Source: Veillonellales bacterium
GTDB taxonomy: Bacteria; Bacillota; Negativicutes; JAAYSF01
Direction: 5' to 3'
Assembly: GCA_039680175.1 (NCBI GenBank)
Contig: JBDKTO010000025.1
Location: 51,240-115,239 of the forward strand
DNA: 64,000 nucleotides
The position numbers were made by a program, and so were the translations under genes. The notes beneath the pieces are model-generated. The model did no database searches. It worked only from the letters and a program-made list of their open reading frames with translations, and was not told where the DNA came from. Below are positions 1 through 8,446 of the stretch, in pieces. The number at the start of each line of letters is the position of its first letter. Positions within the stretch are counted from its first letter, which is position 1.

Positions 1-461
1 CTGGAGGTCCAGGTATAGCTGCAGATATACCTTTACTATTTGGAATTGCCCTTAGAGCAATAGGTGAATATGCTACATATTATGGCTTTGATATAAATAG
101 ACAAGAGGAAAGACAATATATTTTAGATATTCTTATGCTCGTATCATCGCCTACTCAGGCAGCTAAGCAGCAAACAATGGTTGAGCTGACAAAAATAGCA
201 AGTGCTGTTGCGAAAAAGAAAACATGGAAAGAAATAGAGAAAATTGGTTTGGCAACAACGCTTAAAAAAATAGGCGAACAATTAGGATTTAGGATGACAA
301 AAGCAAAATTAGGACAGATCGTGCCAATTTTTGGTGCAGTTGTTGGTGCAGGGTATAATACCTATTTTATAAAATGTGTATGTGATGCGTCATATTTTTT
401 ATACAGAGAGCGTTTTTTAGCACGAACTTATGATTTTGAAATAGAATCGAAACTAGGGTAA
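1..461 (+). CDS. EcsC family protein, C-terminal part (5' end outside window)
   Basis: The reading frame is open from position 3 to the stop at 461, so the gene begins before the window; the first internal ATG (135) is not its start. The translated part begins with GGPGIAADIPLLFGIALRAI, followed by IGEYATYYGFD and a run of basic helices. This glycine-rich segment and the 'A-R-I-G-E-A-YGF' pattern are typical of the EcsC family, described near ABC transporters and in membrane-associated proteins of unknown biochemical role. About 150 residues are present. The partner gene is not visible. Confidence 0.75.
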   Translation, partial: GGPGIAADIPLLFGIALRAIGEYATYYGFDINRQEERQYILDILMLVSSPTQAAKQQTMVELTKIASAVAKKKTWKEIEKIGLATTLKKIGEQLGFRMTKAKLGQIVPIFGAVVGAGYNTYFIKCVCDASYFLYRERFLARTYDFEIESKLG

Positions 462-643
462 ATATATCTCGATTATAAATCATAAAATTCGTATTTTGGC
501 GCCATAAGCTGTGATATATTGATTTAGTTAATTAAACGAGGTATGGAAAATTCGTGCTGGATCTGCAAGGTGGATAACCATCGATGGTATAAGACTACTT
601 CAGAGGTTGTTAAAACTGTAAAGTCACTAAAGGGGGCTTACTC

Positions 644-1144
644 GTGTCTTTAAATTATGTAGAGCTTTCTGAAAAATATCGTCCTACCCGGATAAACACA
701 CTATTAATTGGGGAAGCCCCGCCACCTTGTGGTACAAAATATTTCTATTTGCCTCAGAAACTTAAAAGCAATATCTCTATTAGAGAAGATCGCTCATTGC
801 CAGCAACTATTTTCTGGCATTACTTTCAGAGAAGACCTCAAGATGAGCAGGAATATACAGTGTTATTAGATAGACTAAAAAATGCGGGTATATTTCTCGT
901 AGATATCTTGGATGAGCCGATTAAGATTAGGGGGAACAGGGAAAATGAGGCTAAGTTAGTTGCTGAAATCCCCAATTTGAAAAATAAGCTAGAGAATAGG
1001 AAAATTATCATTTCTGAAGAAAAAATGATTTTTTTACTGGCTCGAAATACATATAAAAAGATTATTAAAAAATATTTTAAAAGTGCATCGTTAATTCCGT
1101 GGATCGAATATCGCTTGAATGCTGAGGCAACGAATATCAAATAA
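644..1144 (+). CDS. Uncharacterised protein, possible uracil-DNA-glycosylase-like fold
   Basis: A 166-residue protein preceded by AAAGGGGG about 10 nt before the ATG. Residues 20-35 read NTLLIGEAPPPCGTKYFYLP, which resembles the first motif of the uracil-DNA glycosylase superfamily (IGEAP with an aromatic pair). I do not see the second (HPS-like) motif clearly, so the function stays open. The C-terminal third is lysine-rich and helical. It stands alone, followed by a strong terminator. Fold assignment is by motif only. Confidence 0.55.
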   Translation: MSLNYVELSEKYRPTRINTLLIGEAPPPCGTKYFYLPQKLKSNISIREDRSLPATIFWHYFQRRPQDEQEYTVLLDRLKNAGIFLVDILDEPIKIRGNRENEAKLVAEIPNLKNKLENRKIIISEEKMIFLLARNTYKKIIKKYFKSASLIPWIEYRLNAEATNIK

Positions 1145-1206
1145 TATAAGTTGCATTTTGGAGAATTTTCGTATTGCCTTGTGGAATCATGCCTACAGTT
1201 CAATAT

Positions 1207-1259
1207 ATTCCTATTAACTCTACTATTTAGGTGTTTCTAAGGGCTCAGGGTGATTCTGA
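1207..1259 (+). repeat. Intergenic repeat, copy 1 of 2
   Basis: About 54 bp starting ATTCCTATTAACT and ending CAGGGTGATTCTGA. It recurs, with roughly 80% identity by eye, at 9994-10049. Both copies lie just after a coding gene and just before a hairpin terminator. Confidence 0.6.
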
Positions 1260-1268
1260 CTTACACCT

Positions 1269-1314
1269 AAAATAGACATTGGTCAAATTATTGACCAATG
1301 TCTATTTTGGGTTT
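1269..1314 (+). terminator. Rho-independent terminator-like hairpin
   Basis: Perfect 18-bp inverted repeat (AAAATAGACATTGGTCAA against its complement, 4-nt loop). The arms end in A-run and T-run, so it could act in both directions. The rest of the 1145-1655 interval holds only the two repeats listed and no gene. Confidence 0.75.
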
Positions 1315-1500
1315 TCCAACGGCATCGTGGCATGTCATGTAAGTGAATTAAGGAGGTGCAAAATTAGATAAATCAAGAGCTCAGAGTTTGCTCGATTTAA
1401 AAGCTACGTTATCTAGTGGCATGTTATAGAAATAAATTGAGAGAGGCTCTATAGCATATAAATTAAGGACTTATCGTTCGTGAGGAGCGTATTTTTTCAA

Positions 1501-1628
1501 TGACATGTAATGGAATAAGAAATGACATGTCATAGAACAGAGAATGGAGCCTTGCAGAGCCTGGTTTTACTGGCTTTTTAAGTTTGTAAACAGTTTTTGA
1601 AGATGACACTGGTGGCACGTCCGTAAAA
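1501..1628. repeat. Direct repeat, left copy (brackets PhzF/decarboxylase/MocR cassette)
   Basis: This 128-bp stretch aligns without gaps to 5521-5648, offset exactly 4020 bp, with about 106 of 128 positions identical by hand count. The second half is best conserved, ending GATGACACTGGTGGCACGTC then CGTAAAA. The two copies enclose genes 1656-5434. Confidence 0.8.
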
Positions 1629-1655
1629 GTAATATTTTTATATTTGCCTTTTAAA

Positions 1656-2540
1656 TTAGTTGTTGCAAAAGTACATACCTTCGATTCTTACATTAGCTTT
1701 GCCACCGAAAAGAACCCTATTATTTAATGTCTTAAGCCAAATCATGTTGTAAGCCGAGTATTCACTATTTTGCTCAATGGAAATAGGTCTGCCATCCCAC
1801 ATATTATACTTCAGCATATAATAACCAAATGCTGAATTTCCAGAGCCGGTGGCCTTATCTTCTAGGTACCCAAATTTGGGAGCAAATACTCGTGTTCTGA
1901 TTTTATTGTTGCTATTAGACACCTCTGTTGTAAATGAAAGTACAATATCAATTGAATGATTTAAGCAAAACATTTTTAACAAATACTCATCAGGAGAAAT
2001 CGAAAGCTCATTATTAAGACTGGAAATAGGAACAATTAGTGTTTTTAGTCCAGCGTTTATAAGTTCTATCGGATATTCTCTGGAAATTGCCTGCGGAGTA
2101 ATTTTGAGAGCATCAGATACCAAGCTAATATTCAAATCATGGGTCAAATATTGTGGTTCCGGTGAAGTTATAAAAACTGCGTCTAAAGAGTCAATTTCAT
2201 TATATACAGTTAGACTACTATGTTTTGTGTAAATTGTTATCTGAGGAATGTGCGTAAGATCTTTGGTGCCTTTTAGTAAGCTGTATATACAGGCAATTGT
2301 ACCATGACCACAAAAGTCCACTTCACATTCGGAAGAATAATATTTTAGCCGATATTCTTTATCTTTTTGTGGAGTGCAAAATACTACTTCAGACACAAAA
2401 CCTTTATGTTCTTTAGCAATATTCAGCATTTCTATGTCTGTTAGTGTCTGGCCTTTTTCAAGGTAAATGCACGCAGCAGGATTGCCTGTTGAAACTTCAG
2501 TTGTAAAAGCATCAATTTTTTGGTAGTTTAATTTTTTCAT
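1656..2540 (-). CDS. PhzF family isomerase/epimerase
   Basis: A 294-residue PhzF/DapF-fold protein. It shows the N-terminal GNPAA motif (residues 19-23), the putative catalytic glutamate in FVSEVVF (E51) and the CGHGT motif (77-81), plus a C-terminal KATGSGNSAFG loop. PhzF-like enzymes catalyse proton shifts on small substrates, often amino-acid derived; the substrate here is unknown. The ATG overlaps the stop of the upstream decarboxylase by 4 nt, so the two are translationally coupled and probably act on the same pathway. Length is normal for the family. Confidence 0.9.
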   Translation of the reverse strand: MKKLNYQKIDAFTTEVSTGNPAACIYLEKGQTLTDIEMLNIAKEHKGFVSEVVFCTPQKDKEYRLKYYSSECEVDFCGHGTIACIYSLLKGTKDLTHIPQITIYTKHSSLTVYNEIDSLDAVFITSPEPQYLTHDLNISLVSDALKITPQAISREYPIELINAGLKTLIVPISSLNNELSISPDEYLLKMFCLNHSIDIVLSFTTEVSNSNNKIRTRVFAPKFGYLEDKATGSGNSAFGYYMLKYNMWDGRPISIEQNSEYSAYNMIWLKTLNNRVLFGGKANVRIEGMYFCNN

Positions 2541-3940
2541 AGTTTTTGACCTGCTTTTTCACGGGATAAAGTAAAGGCTTCAACACATTCATCAATATCA
2601 GCTATAGTAGTTTGCCAAGAGCAAACACTTATCCTGATTACAGGCTCATTATTCCATATAGCACCGCCACACCAGCATTTCCCACTGGATTGTATATTCT
2701 TAAGAGTGGCATTTGTTTCTTGAGCAGACTTACATTTTATGAGAATTTGATTAAAAACAATATCGTTTAAGACCGTAAACCCTTTTTGTGATAATCTATC
2801 TGCAAAATATTTAGCATTTTCGCATAGTGTGTCGACAAGATCACCGACGCCTGTTTTACCAAGGTATTTGAGTGTTGCCCACAATTCGATGCTTCTTGCG
2901 CGTCTTGACATTTCAGGAGTATAAAGCATTCCGTCTCTAAATTCGCTGTATTGTATATATGATCCGGTGGTTTGCATCGTGTTTACAATTGCTGAACGGT
3001 TTTTACATAAAACAATTCCACAATCATATGGGGCGTTAAGTGTTTTATGAGCATCCGTAGACCATGAATCTGCTTTTTCAATACCTTTTAGTAAGTACTG
3101 TTTACTTTTTGAAGCAGCCGCCCACAGTCCAAAAGCTCCATCGATATGTACCCATGCATTTGCTTTGCCAGCAATATCACATAACGTATCAATTGGGTCA
3201 AAAGCTCCACTGTTGACGTTCCCCGCTTGTACAATTAACAGCGTGTTACTGTATACAGGAGGTAGCTTATCAATTATTATACGGCCCTGATTGTCAACAG
3301 GAGCAAGTTGTACACGGCCTTTTCCAAGACCCAGCAGAGATAATGCTTTAAATATCGATGAGTGTGCCTGCTCGCTAAGTACTACTTGAATGGGAGGCGC
3401 ACCAAAAAGCCCTTTTTCATTTACATTCCAGCCTTGTCTTGAAAGAAGTTGATTGCGGGCAGTTGCAAGGGCACATATTATTGCAGTCGAAGAGCCGCTA
3501 ACAAAGCCAGCTGCCGTACTTTTTGGTAATGCTAGTAAGTCTATTAGCCATTTTTCACATATCTCTTCAAGCTTTGCAGATATTGGGGACATAACAAAAA
3601 GTGCACTGTTTTGATCCCAGGTGTCGGACATCCATTTTGATGCAAGTGCAACAGGAAGAATTCCCCCGCATACAAAGCCAAAATATTTTCCGCCACCTTG
3701 TACGGAAACTGCATTTGATCCATATTTATGAAGCATGTTAAGTATTTTAGATGGGGAATTTGATTCTTCGGGCATAGATTCCTCAAATTCTTCAAGTTTT
3801 GATAATGCTTCATTTGACGGATATACATCCATTTCTGGCGATTTATCTATGTAATCGTATGCGAAGTTCTTTGCCTGCTCAAATAGCTCTTTAGAGTACA
3901 ATTGATTTTTCATATCAATTTGCAAGTTTGTTTCTTTCAT
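2537..3940 (-). CDS. Group II PLP-dependent amino-acid decarboxylase
   Basis: A 467-residue fold-type I decarboxylase of the aromatic-amino-acid/glutamate/tyrosine decarboxylase group. H193 (in SEQAHSS) fits the ring-stacking histidine, D268 (HIDGAFG) the pyridine-N aspartate, and K299 (STDAHKTLN) the Schiff-base lysine. It decarboxylates an L-amino acid; the substrate cannot be read from sequence. It is first in the minus-strand operon with phzF, and its promoter lies face to face with that of the MocR regulator. Fusion or truncation is not seen. Confidence 0.9.
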   Translation of the reverse strand: MKETNLQIDMKNQLYSKELFEQAKNFAYDYIDKSPEMDVYPSNEALSKLEEFEESMPEESNSPSKILNMLHKYGSNAVSVQGGGKYFGFVCGGILPVALASKWMSDTWDQNSALFVMSPISAKLEEICEKWLIDLLALPKSTAAGFVSGSSTAIICALATARNQLLSRQGWNVNEKGLFGAPPIQVVLSEQAHSSIFKALSLLGLGKGRVQLAPVDNQGRIIIDKLPPVYSNTLLIVQAGNVNSGAFDPIDTLCDIAGKANAWVHIDGAFGLWAAASKSKQYLLKGIEKADSWSTDAHKTLNAPYDCGIVLCKNRSAIVNTMQTTGSYIQYSEFRDGMLYTPEMSRRARSIELWATLKYLGKTGVGDLVDTLCENAKYFADRLSQKGFTVLNDIVFNQILIKCKSAQETNATLKNIQSSGKCWCGGAIWNNEPVIRISVCSWQTTIADIDECVEAFTLSREKAGQKL

Positions 3941-3983
3941 AGGATGTCTACCTCCATTTTTATAATTGTATGACTATATACGT

Positions 3984-4020
3984 ATTATGTGTTGACATTG
4001 TACCCTTGTCAATACATAAT
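3984..4020. promoter_or_regulatory. Palindromic divergent promoter and probable MocR operator
   Basis: A 37-bp near-perfect palindrome. Plus strand: TTGACA (3992-3997), 17-nt spacer, CATAAT (4015-4020), firing into the MocR gene. Minus strand: TTGACA (4012-4007), 17-nt spacer, CATAAT (3989-3984), firing into the decarboxylase. Both promoters are thus the two halves of one dyad, a natural site for the adjacent autoregulator. Confidence 0.75.
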
Positions 4021-4054
4021 TGTATGTATTACAATTATTGTAGGAGTGGATAAT

Positions 4055-5434
4055 ATGTGGAACTTGAAAATAATAAATACAGACAAATCTCTTTATTTTG
4101 CAATTGCGGATGCCATAGAGAGGGATATTCAACTTGGAATACTAAAATCGGGTGATAAAATGCCAACTCATAGAGATTTGGCAAAAACAGTGGGTGTCAA
4201 TGTAACAACAATTACAAGAGCATATAAAGAAGCTGAGAAACGTGGTCTGATTACTGCAACTGTTGGTAGCGGTACATTTGTTACAGCCGATTTAGGATAC
4301 AATCCATCGCTTATTAATACTGATGAAAACGAAAAAAAGTTAATTGAAATGGGACTTGTTTTACCACTTTATGGAATAGAACCGGATATCAAAACACTTT
4401 TGGAGAAAGTAGTCCATAACAAGAATCTGAATGAATTTATGAAATATACACCACCACAGGGAATTAATTGCCATAGACAGATAGGTGCAGATTGGATAAG
4501 ACGATTTGGGATTAACGTTGCTGCTGAAAACATAATTGTAACAGCCGGTGCACAACATGCTATTAATTGTATCTTGTCGTCTGTTTTTGAACAAGGTGAC
4601 CGTATTGCCGTTGATTGTCTTACATATCCGGGTATAAAAACAGCGGCGAAACGTTGTGGTATACGACTTGAAGCAGTACCAATGGATGAAGAAGGAATGA
4701 TGCCGCAGGGACTTGAAGCTGTTTGCAGTCATAATGATATTAAGGGTATTTACACAGTCTCTGGCATGCAGAATCCGACAAATGCAATAATGTCAGAACA
4801 AAGGCGTAATGAGGTTTCGCAGATAATAAAAAGAAATAATCTTATACTGATTGAAGATGATTTATATGGTTTTTTGGTAAATGGAGAAGTGAGTACTTTA
4901 TCTGAAAACTTGCTAGAACAAAGTATATATATTTCTGGTATTTCAAAAGCCTTTTATGCAGGCCTTAGGATTGGATTTGTTGCTGCACCAAAAAAACTAT
5001 GTAATAGAATATCACAGGCCGTGGTAGATACAATATGGATGGCATCTACGCTTAATGCGGAGATTGCTTGCGAGTGTATAAATAGTGGAGTTGCAGATGA
5101 AATAATAGATTTAAAACGGGCTGAAATAAAAAGAAGAGCTTTGTTAATGAAAGATAAGCTACAATGCTATGACTATAAATATGCACCAGGTAGTATGTTT
5201 GCATGGTTAAAACTTCCTGACCATTGGAGCAGTAGTGAATTTGAAAAAATGGCTAGTGATAATGGCGTTAATGTCATTTCTTCTGAAAAATTCACTGTTG
5301 GAAGTGTTGCTCTACCAAATTATATCCGGATATCATTGTCTGGTGCGGAGAGCATTTTAGAATTTGAAAAAGGTCTTGATATTTTATTAAAGGTTCTTAA
5401 CCGTGAACTTGGAACAGCTATAGGTGTTTTGTGA
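4055..5434 (+). CDS. MocR-type GntR regulator with aminotransferase domain
   Basis: A 459-residue regulator: a GntR winged helix (about residues 10-75, with PTHRDLAKTVGVNVTTITRAY) followed by a fold-type I aminotransferase-like domain with SGISKAFYAGLRIGF, the PLP-lysine region. MocR proteins use PLP or an amino-acid adduct as ligand. The start at 4055 is preferred over an upstream in-frame ATG at 3989 because TAGGAGTGG sits 6 nt upstream and because 3989 falls inside the promoter palindrome. It is divergent from the PLP-decarboxylase/PhzF pair, which it most likely controls. Confidence 0.9.
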   Translation: MWNLKIINTDKSLYFAIADAIERDIQLGILKSGDKMPTHRDLAKTVGVNVTTITRAYKEAEKRGLITATVGSGTFVTADLGYNPSLINTDENEKKLIEMGLVLPLYGIEPDIKTLLEKVVHNKNLNEFMKYTPPQGINCHRQIGADWIRRFGINVAAENIIVTAGAQHAINCILSSVFEQGDRIAVDCLTYPGIKTAAKRCGIRLEAVPMDEEGMMPQGLEAVCSHNDIKGIYTVSGMQNPTNAIMSEQRRNEVSQIIKRNNLILIEDDLYGFLVNGEVSTLSENLLEQSIYISGISKAFYAGLRIGFVAAPKKLCNRISQAVVDTIWMASTLNAEIACECINSGVADEIIDLKRAEIKRRALLMKDKLQCYDYKYAPGSMFAWLKLPDHWSSSEFEKMASDNGVNVISSEKFTVGSVALPNYIRISLSGAESILEFEKGLDILLKVLNRELGTAIGVL

Positions 5435-5520
5435 TTTGTGAGTGTCATGGGGATAGGGGTGGCGACAATCAAAACAAAGGATGTCGATAACCACGTCCTC
5501 CTGACACGCTGTGATAATCA

Positions 5521-5648
5521 TAGCATGTAAAGGAATGAGAAATGACATGTCATGGAACGGACTATGAGGGTTTACGAGGCTTGGTTTTACTGGATTTTCA
5601 AGCTTGTAAACAGTTTTTGAAGATGACACTGGTGCCACGTCCGTAAAC
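5521..5648. repeat. Direct repeat, right copy (brackets PhzF/decarboxylase/MocR cassette)
   Basis: Partner of 1501-1628 (see there). It begins about 90 bp after the MocR stop codon. A shorter echo, CACGTCCGTAAAAG, occurs once more at about 6932. Confidence 0.8.
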
Positions 5649-5717
5649 CGACATAGAACCTTTGAGGCTATATACCGCAAAGATTTATGGGATATAATAT
5701 TTATGAAAAAACATGCT

Positions 5718-5757
5718 GAAAACGACTGCCTTTTAAATCAAGTGGTCGTTTTCTTAT
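5718..5757 (+). terminator. Hairpin terminator
   Basis: GAAAACGAC pairs with GTCGTTTTC across an 18-nt loop and is followed by TTATTTG. It insulates pantothenate kinase from upstream genes. Confidence 0.6.
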
Positions 5758-5855
5758 TTGGCAGGGTTCTGTACCTTTTTGAGGAATATGATAAATAGTT
5801 TTATTAATAAAAAATATTATTATGTACTTTAGGATACTGAAGAGAGGCTTTACTA

Positions 5856-6803
5856 ATGGATAAATTAATTAATTCTCCTTATATGTTTTTTAACCGCACG
5901 GAATGGGAAAATTTACGAATGGCTACGCCGCTCCCATTATCGGAAGATGATTTAATTCGAATTCATGGAATTAATGAGAAAATTTCTCTAGACGAAATAT
6001 CACAAGTTTATCTTCCAATATCTAGACTTTTAAATTTATATGTATTAGATACACATAAGCTTTATAATGTAACTAATACATTTCTTGGTACTTTAGCAAA
6101 AAAAGTTCCGTACATCATTGGTATTGCTGGTAGTGTTGCTGTTGGGAAAAGTACAACGGGGCGTATTATTCAAGAGTTATTGAAAAGTTGGCCAACCAAG
6201 CCAAGAGTTGATTTAGTTACAACAGATAGTTTTTTATATCCTAACGCAGTATTGGAAGACCGAGGCATTATGAAGAAAAAAGGGTTTCCAGAAAGTTATG
6301 ATGTTCAGCAATTAATGGATTTTTTAAGAGATGTCAAATCAGGTTGCTCAGATGTTAAAGTTCCGATATATTCTCATTCATTTTATGACATTATTCCTAA
6401 CAAATTTAAAGGCATAAGTACTCCAGACATCTTAATTATTGAAGGACTAAACGTTTTACAGACACCCAAGGTAGATTATATGATTTCTAAATCCCATTTA
6501 TATATTTCTGATTTTCTTGATTTTTCCATTTACGTTCATGCAGATTCAAAGAATATTAAGCAATGGTATATTGAACGATTTCAGATACTGCGTCGTACTG
6601 CCTTTCAAGATAAAACTTCATATTTTCATCGTTATGCTCAGATGTCAGAGAAAGAGATAGAATTATTGGCAGAAAAAATATGGGATGAAATAAATGGAGT
6701 TAATTTAGAGGAAAATATTCATCCGACGATGCGACGTGCGCGCTTGATTATTAAGAAGGGAGATGACCATTCCGTTCAAAAAATATGTTTGCGAAAGTTA
6801 TAA
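5856..6803 (+). CDS. coaA: Type I pantothenate kinase
   Basis: A 315-residue cytoplasmic enzyme that phosphorylates pantothenate, the first step of coenzyme A synthesis. Walker A is GSVAVGKST (about residues 91-99); the following LVTTDSFLYPN and the MDFLRDVKSG...PIYSHSFYDI segments are characteristic of prokaryotic type I (P-loop) PanK rather than type II or III. AAGAGAGG lies 9 nt before the ATG. Length matches the family (about 315). It is single-copy here and has its own terminator upstream. Its AT-rich setting in an accessory stretch is unusual, since many Negativicutes carry type III PanK elsewhere, but that cannot be checked here. Confidence 0.95.
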   Translation: MDKLINSPYMFFNRTEWENLRMATPLPLSEDDLIRIHGINEKISLDEISQVYLPISRLLNLYVLDTHKLYNVTNTFLGTLAKKVPYIIGIAGSVAVGKSTTGRIIQELLKSWPTKPRVDLVTTDSFLYPNAVLEDRGIMKKKGFPESYDVQQLMDFLRDVKSGCSDVKVPIYSHSFYDIIPNKFKGISTPDILIIEGLNVLQTPKVDYMISKSHLYISDFLDFSIYVHADSKNIKQWYIERFQILRRTAFQDKTSYFHRYAQMSEKEIELLAEKIWDEINGVNLEENIHPTMRRARLIIKKGDDHSVQKICLRKL

Positions 6804-7162
6804 CCATTTTACTAGGAATCCGCTGTAAAACCAAGTGATATGACGCCCAATATTGACAGTAGGGAACCTCCGATATAGTTGTCTAAGCTTGATTTGGCTG
6901 TATTGAGCCTTTTAAAAGGTACAAACATTTTTCCACGTCCGTAAAAGAGCCATATTTTATTAGATACTGATTATGGATTTATCTAGCATATTGCCATTTC
7001 GATGAAAATAATAGTATCAAGATATAGAATGTGTATAGTGTTCATAAAGGGCATCACATAATTATGTAGATGTAAAATGGGCAGACAATAATAATTTGGT
7101 TGTATATTACAGTTATAATAAAGAATTTATTAAGCGATAAGGTAAAATGTGGAGGTCGTATA
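6804..7162. other. Intergenic stretch without gene
   Basis: No coding frame with a ribosome site is seen. It contains the third copy of the 14-mer CACGTCCGTAAAAG (about 6932-6945) that also ends the two 128-bp direct repeats, and an AT-rich promoter-like stretch (TATAAT near 7116) ahead of the next gene. Confidence 0.5.
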
Positions 7163-7762
7163 ATGATAAAGAGGAACATGAATTATCTTGAAAAAGCTAT
7201 GAAATTACAGAAGCAAGCTGATAAGGTTATTAAAGATCTTCAGATTAGATGCCGATGGGAATTGGTGGGTAAGACCATATTAGTAGGTTCGGCTAGTTTT
7301 GGTCTAATGACCAGCCCTAATTTGGATTTTGAGATTTATGTGGAAGAACCAGATGTTCGTATAGGCTTTGATACGATACGTGAATTTGCATCTATTTCAG
7401 GAGTGAAACAAATTCAATTTCACAACTTTATGGGGACATACGATCCAGGACTTTATTGGCGTATTGATTATCAAGACCAACAGGGTCTTGTGTGGGATAT
7501 TGACAATTGGCTTGTGCCTTTTTGCCACCCTTATGCTGGAATGGCTGATAGTTTTGCCAAAGCGATGAAACGGGCATTAACTGATGAAACTAAACAGTTT
7601 ATTTTAGAGATAAAGTCCAAAGTGTCACCAGAAAAAAAGTTTCGTGGAATAGATATTTATAAGGCAGTTATGAGTGGTGGAGTACGGAACAGAGAGCAGT
7701 TTGAAAAGTGGATAGCAAGTAATCCTCCTGTTGAAATGGAAACATGGCAGCCGTCTGTATAG
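7163..7762 (+). CDS. Nucleotidyltransferase-like protein
   Basis: A 199-residue protein from the ATG at 7163, which has GGAGGT 6 nt upstream; an upstream in-frame ATG at 7100 lacks a ribosome site. Residues about 35-60 read TILVGSASFGLMTSPNLDFEIYV, matching the G-S...D-x-E/D pattern of the nucleotidyltransferase superfamily (MNT/DNA pol beta type); a later DIDNW could supply the third acidic residue. Substrate unknown. A MazF- or HEPN-like partner is not seen next to it, so a MNT/HEPN toxin-antitoxin role is unsupported. Confidence 0.55.
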   Translation: MIKRNMNYLEKAMKLQKQADKVIKDLQIRCRWELVGKTILVGSASFGLMTSPNLDFEIYVEEPDVRIGFDTIREFASISGVKQIQFHNFMGTYDPGLYWRIDYQDQQGLVWDIDNWLVPFCHPYAGMADSFAKAMKRALTDETKQFILEIKSKVSPEKKFRGIDIYKAVMSGGVRNREQFEKWIASNPPVEMETWQPSV

Positions 7763-7863
7763 ACGATATCCAGAGTTTGAAAAACGAAAACAGGGTCGGT
7801 GGTTCTTTCAATTTGTTATATTTTTATTAAGGAGAATTATTTAAATAATAATCATATTAATAA

Positions 7864-7916
7864 AACAATAGCGATATCTCTTGATTACTCAGGAGATATC
7901 GCTGTTGTTATTTTTT
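7864..7916. terminator. Bidirectional terminator between convergent genes
   Basis: AACAATAGCGATATCT pairs with AGATATCGCTGTTGTT (one G-T), followed by ATTTTTTTC. It lies between the nucleotidyltransferase-like gene and the convergent XRE regulator and overlaps the latter's last codons. Confidence 0.8.
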
Positions 7917-8149
7917 TCTTCCATTGGCATAAAAAACTTGATGACATCTACCTCAAGCCCATCAGCAATAGCAAACAAAACGTCCAATGAGTAGGCTTTA
8001 GTAGAATTGGGTGCTTCGATCTTGCTTAAATAACTTTTACTAATGCCTATTTTATCTGCTAGTTCATCCTGAGAGAGTCCTTTCTTCATACGGTAATATG
8101 CAATTTTTTTAGCGATCTGCCTATACCGCTCATCATAGCTCGTCTTCAT
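7889..8149 (-). CDS. XRE family transcriptional regulator
   Basis: An 86-residue protein from the ATG at 8149, chosen because AGGGGTG is 9 nt upstream; an earlier in-frame ATG at 8203 adds 18 residues with no ribosome site. It has an XRE helix-turn-helix (KKGLSQDELADKIGISKSYLSKIE) and a tail IADGLEVDVIKFFMPM. It is a paralogue of the regulator at 20794-21090. Two CACYTATAGTG dyads in its promoter and a copy of the dyad upstream of the paralogue suggest a shared operator. Confidence 0.85.
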   Translation of the reverse strand: MKTSYDERYRQIAKKIAYYRMKKGLSQDELADKIGISKSYLSKIEAPNSTKAYSLDVLFAIADGLEVDVIKFFMPMEEKNNNSDIS

Positions 8150-8207
8150 AAGTCCGTTCACCCCTATATACATAAAAGTATAGGGGCGTTTTAATTTTCT
8201 CACATTA

Positions 8208-8260
8208 CACCTATAGTGAAATAAAAATCTGCCAATTTATTGCACTTATAGTGAAATAAA
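8208..8260. promoter_or_regulatory. Twin operator sites, CACYTATAGTGAAATAAA
   Basis: Two 18-bp direct repeats at 8208-8225 and 8243-8260, 35 bp apart, each centred on a CAC-N5-GTG dyad. The reverse complement of the core (CACTATAAGTG) recurs at 20594-20604. They lie between the minus-strand XRE gene and the plus-strand surface-protein promoter. Confidence 0.6.
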
Positions 8261-8331
8261 GATATAATAATTTTAGCATTAATTTACATATAAAGCATTT
8301 TCCGATAATTATTTGACATAAAATGATTTTG

Positions 8332-8359
8332 TTTACGTTTATCTTGTATTTGATATAAT
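8332..8359 (+). promoter_or_regulatory. Promoter of the inverse-autotransporter operon
   Basis: TTTACG (8332-8337), 16-nt spacer, TATAAT (8354-8359). The following stretch (TATTATATAGGAATAATTTT) is closely similar to that after the promoter at 10146. Confidence 0.65.
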
Positions 8360-8446
8360 CTATTATATAGGAATAATTTTCCAATTTTAATATGAAACCG
8401 CTTATAGACGGTAACATATAGTATTTTCATAATCAAGGAGGAACCT

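Noticed and set aside
7799..7990. 63-codon plus-strand ORF
   Set aside because: Runs through the bidirectional terminator and antisense to the XRE gene; no ribosome site.
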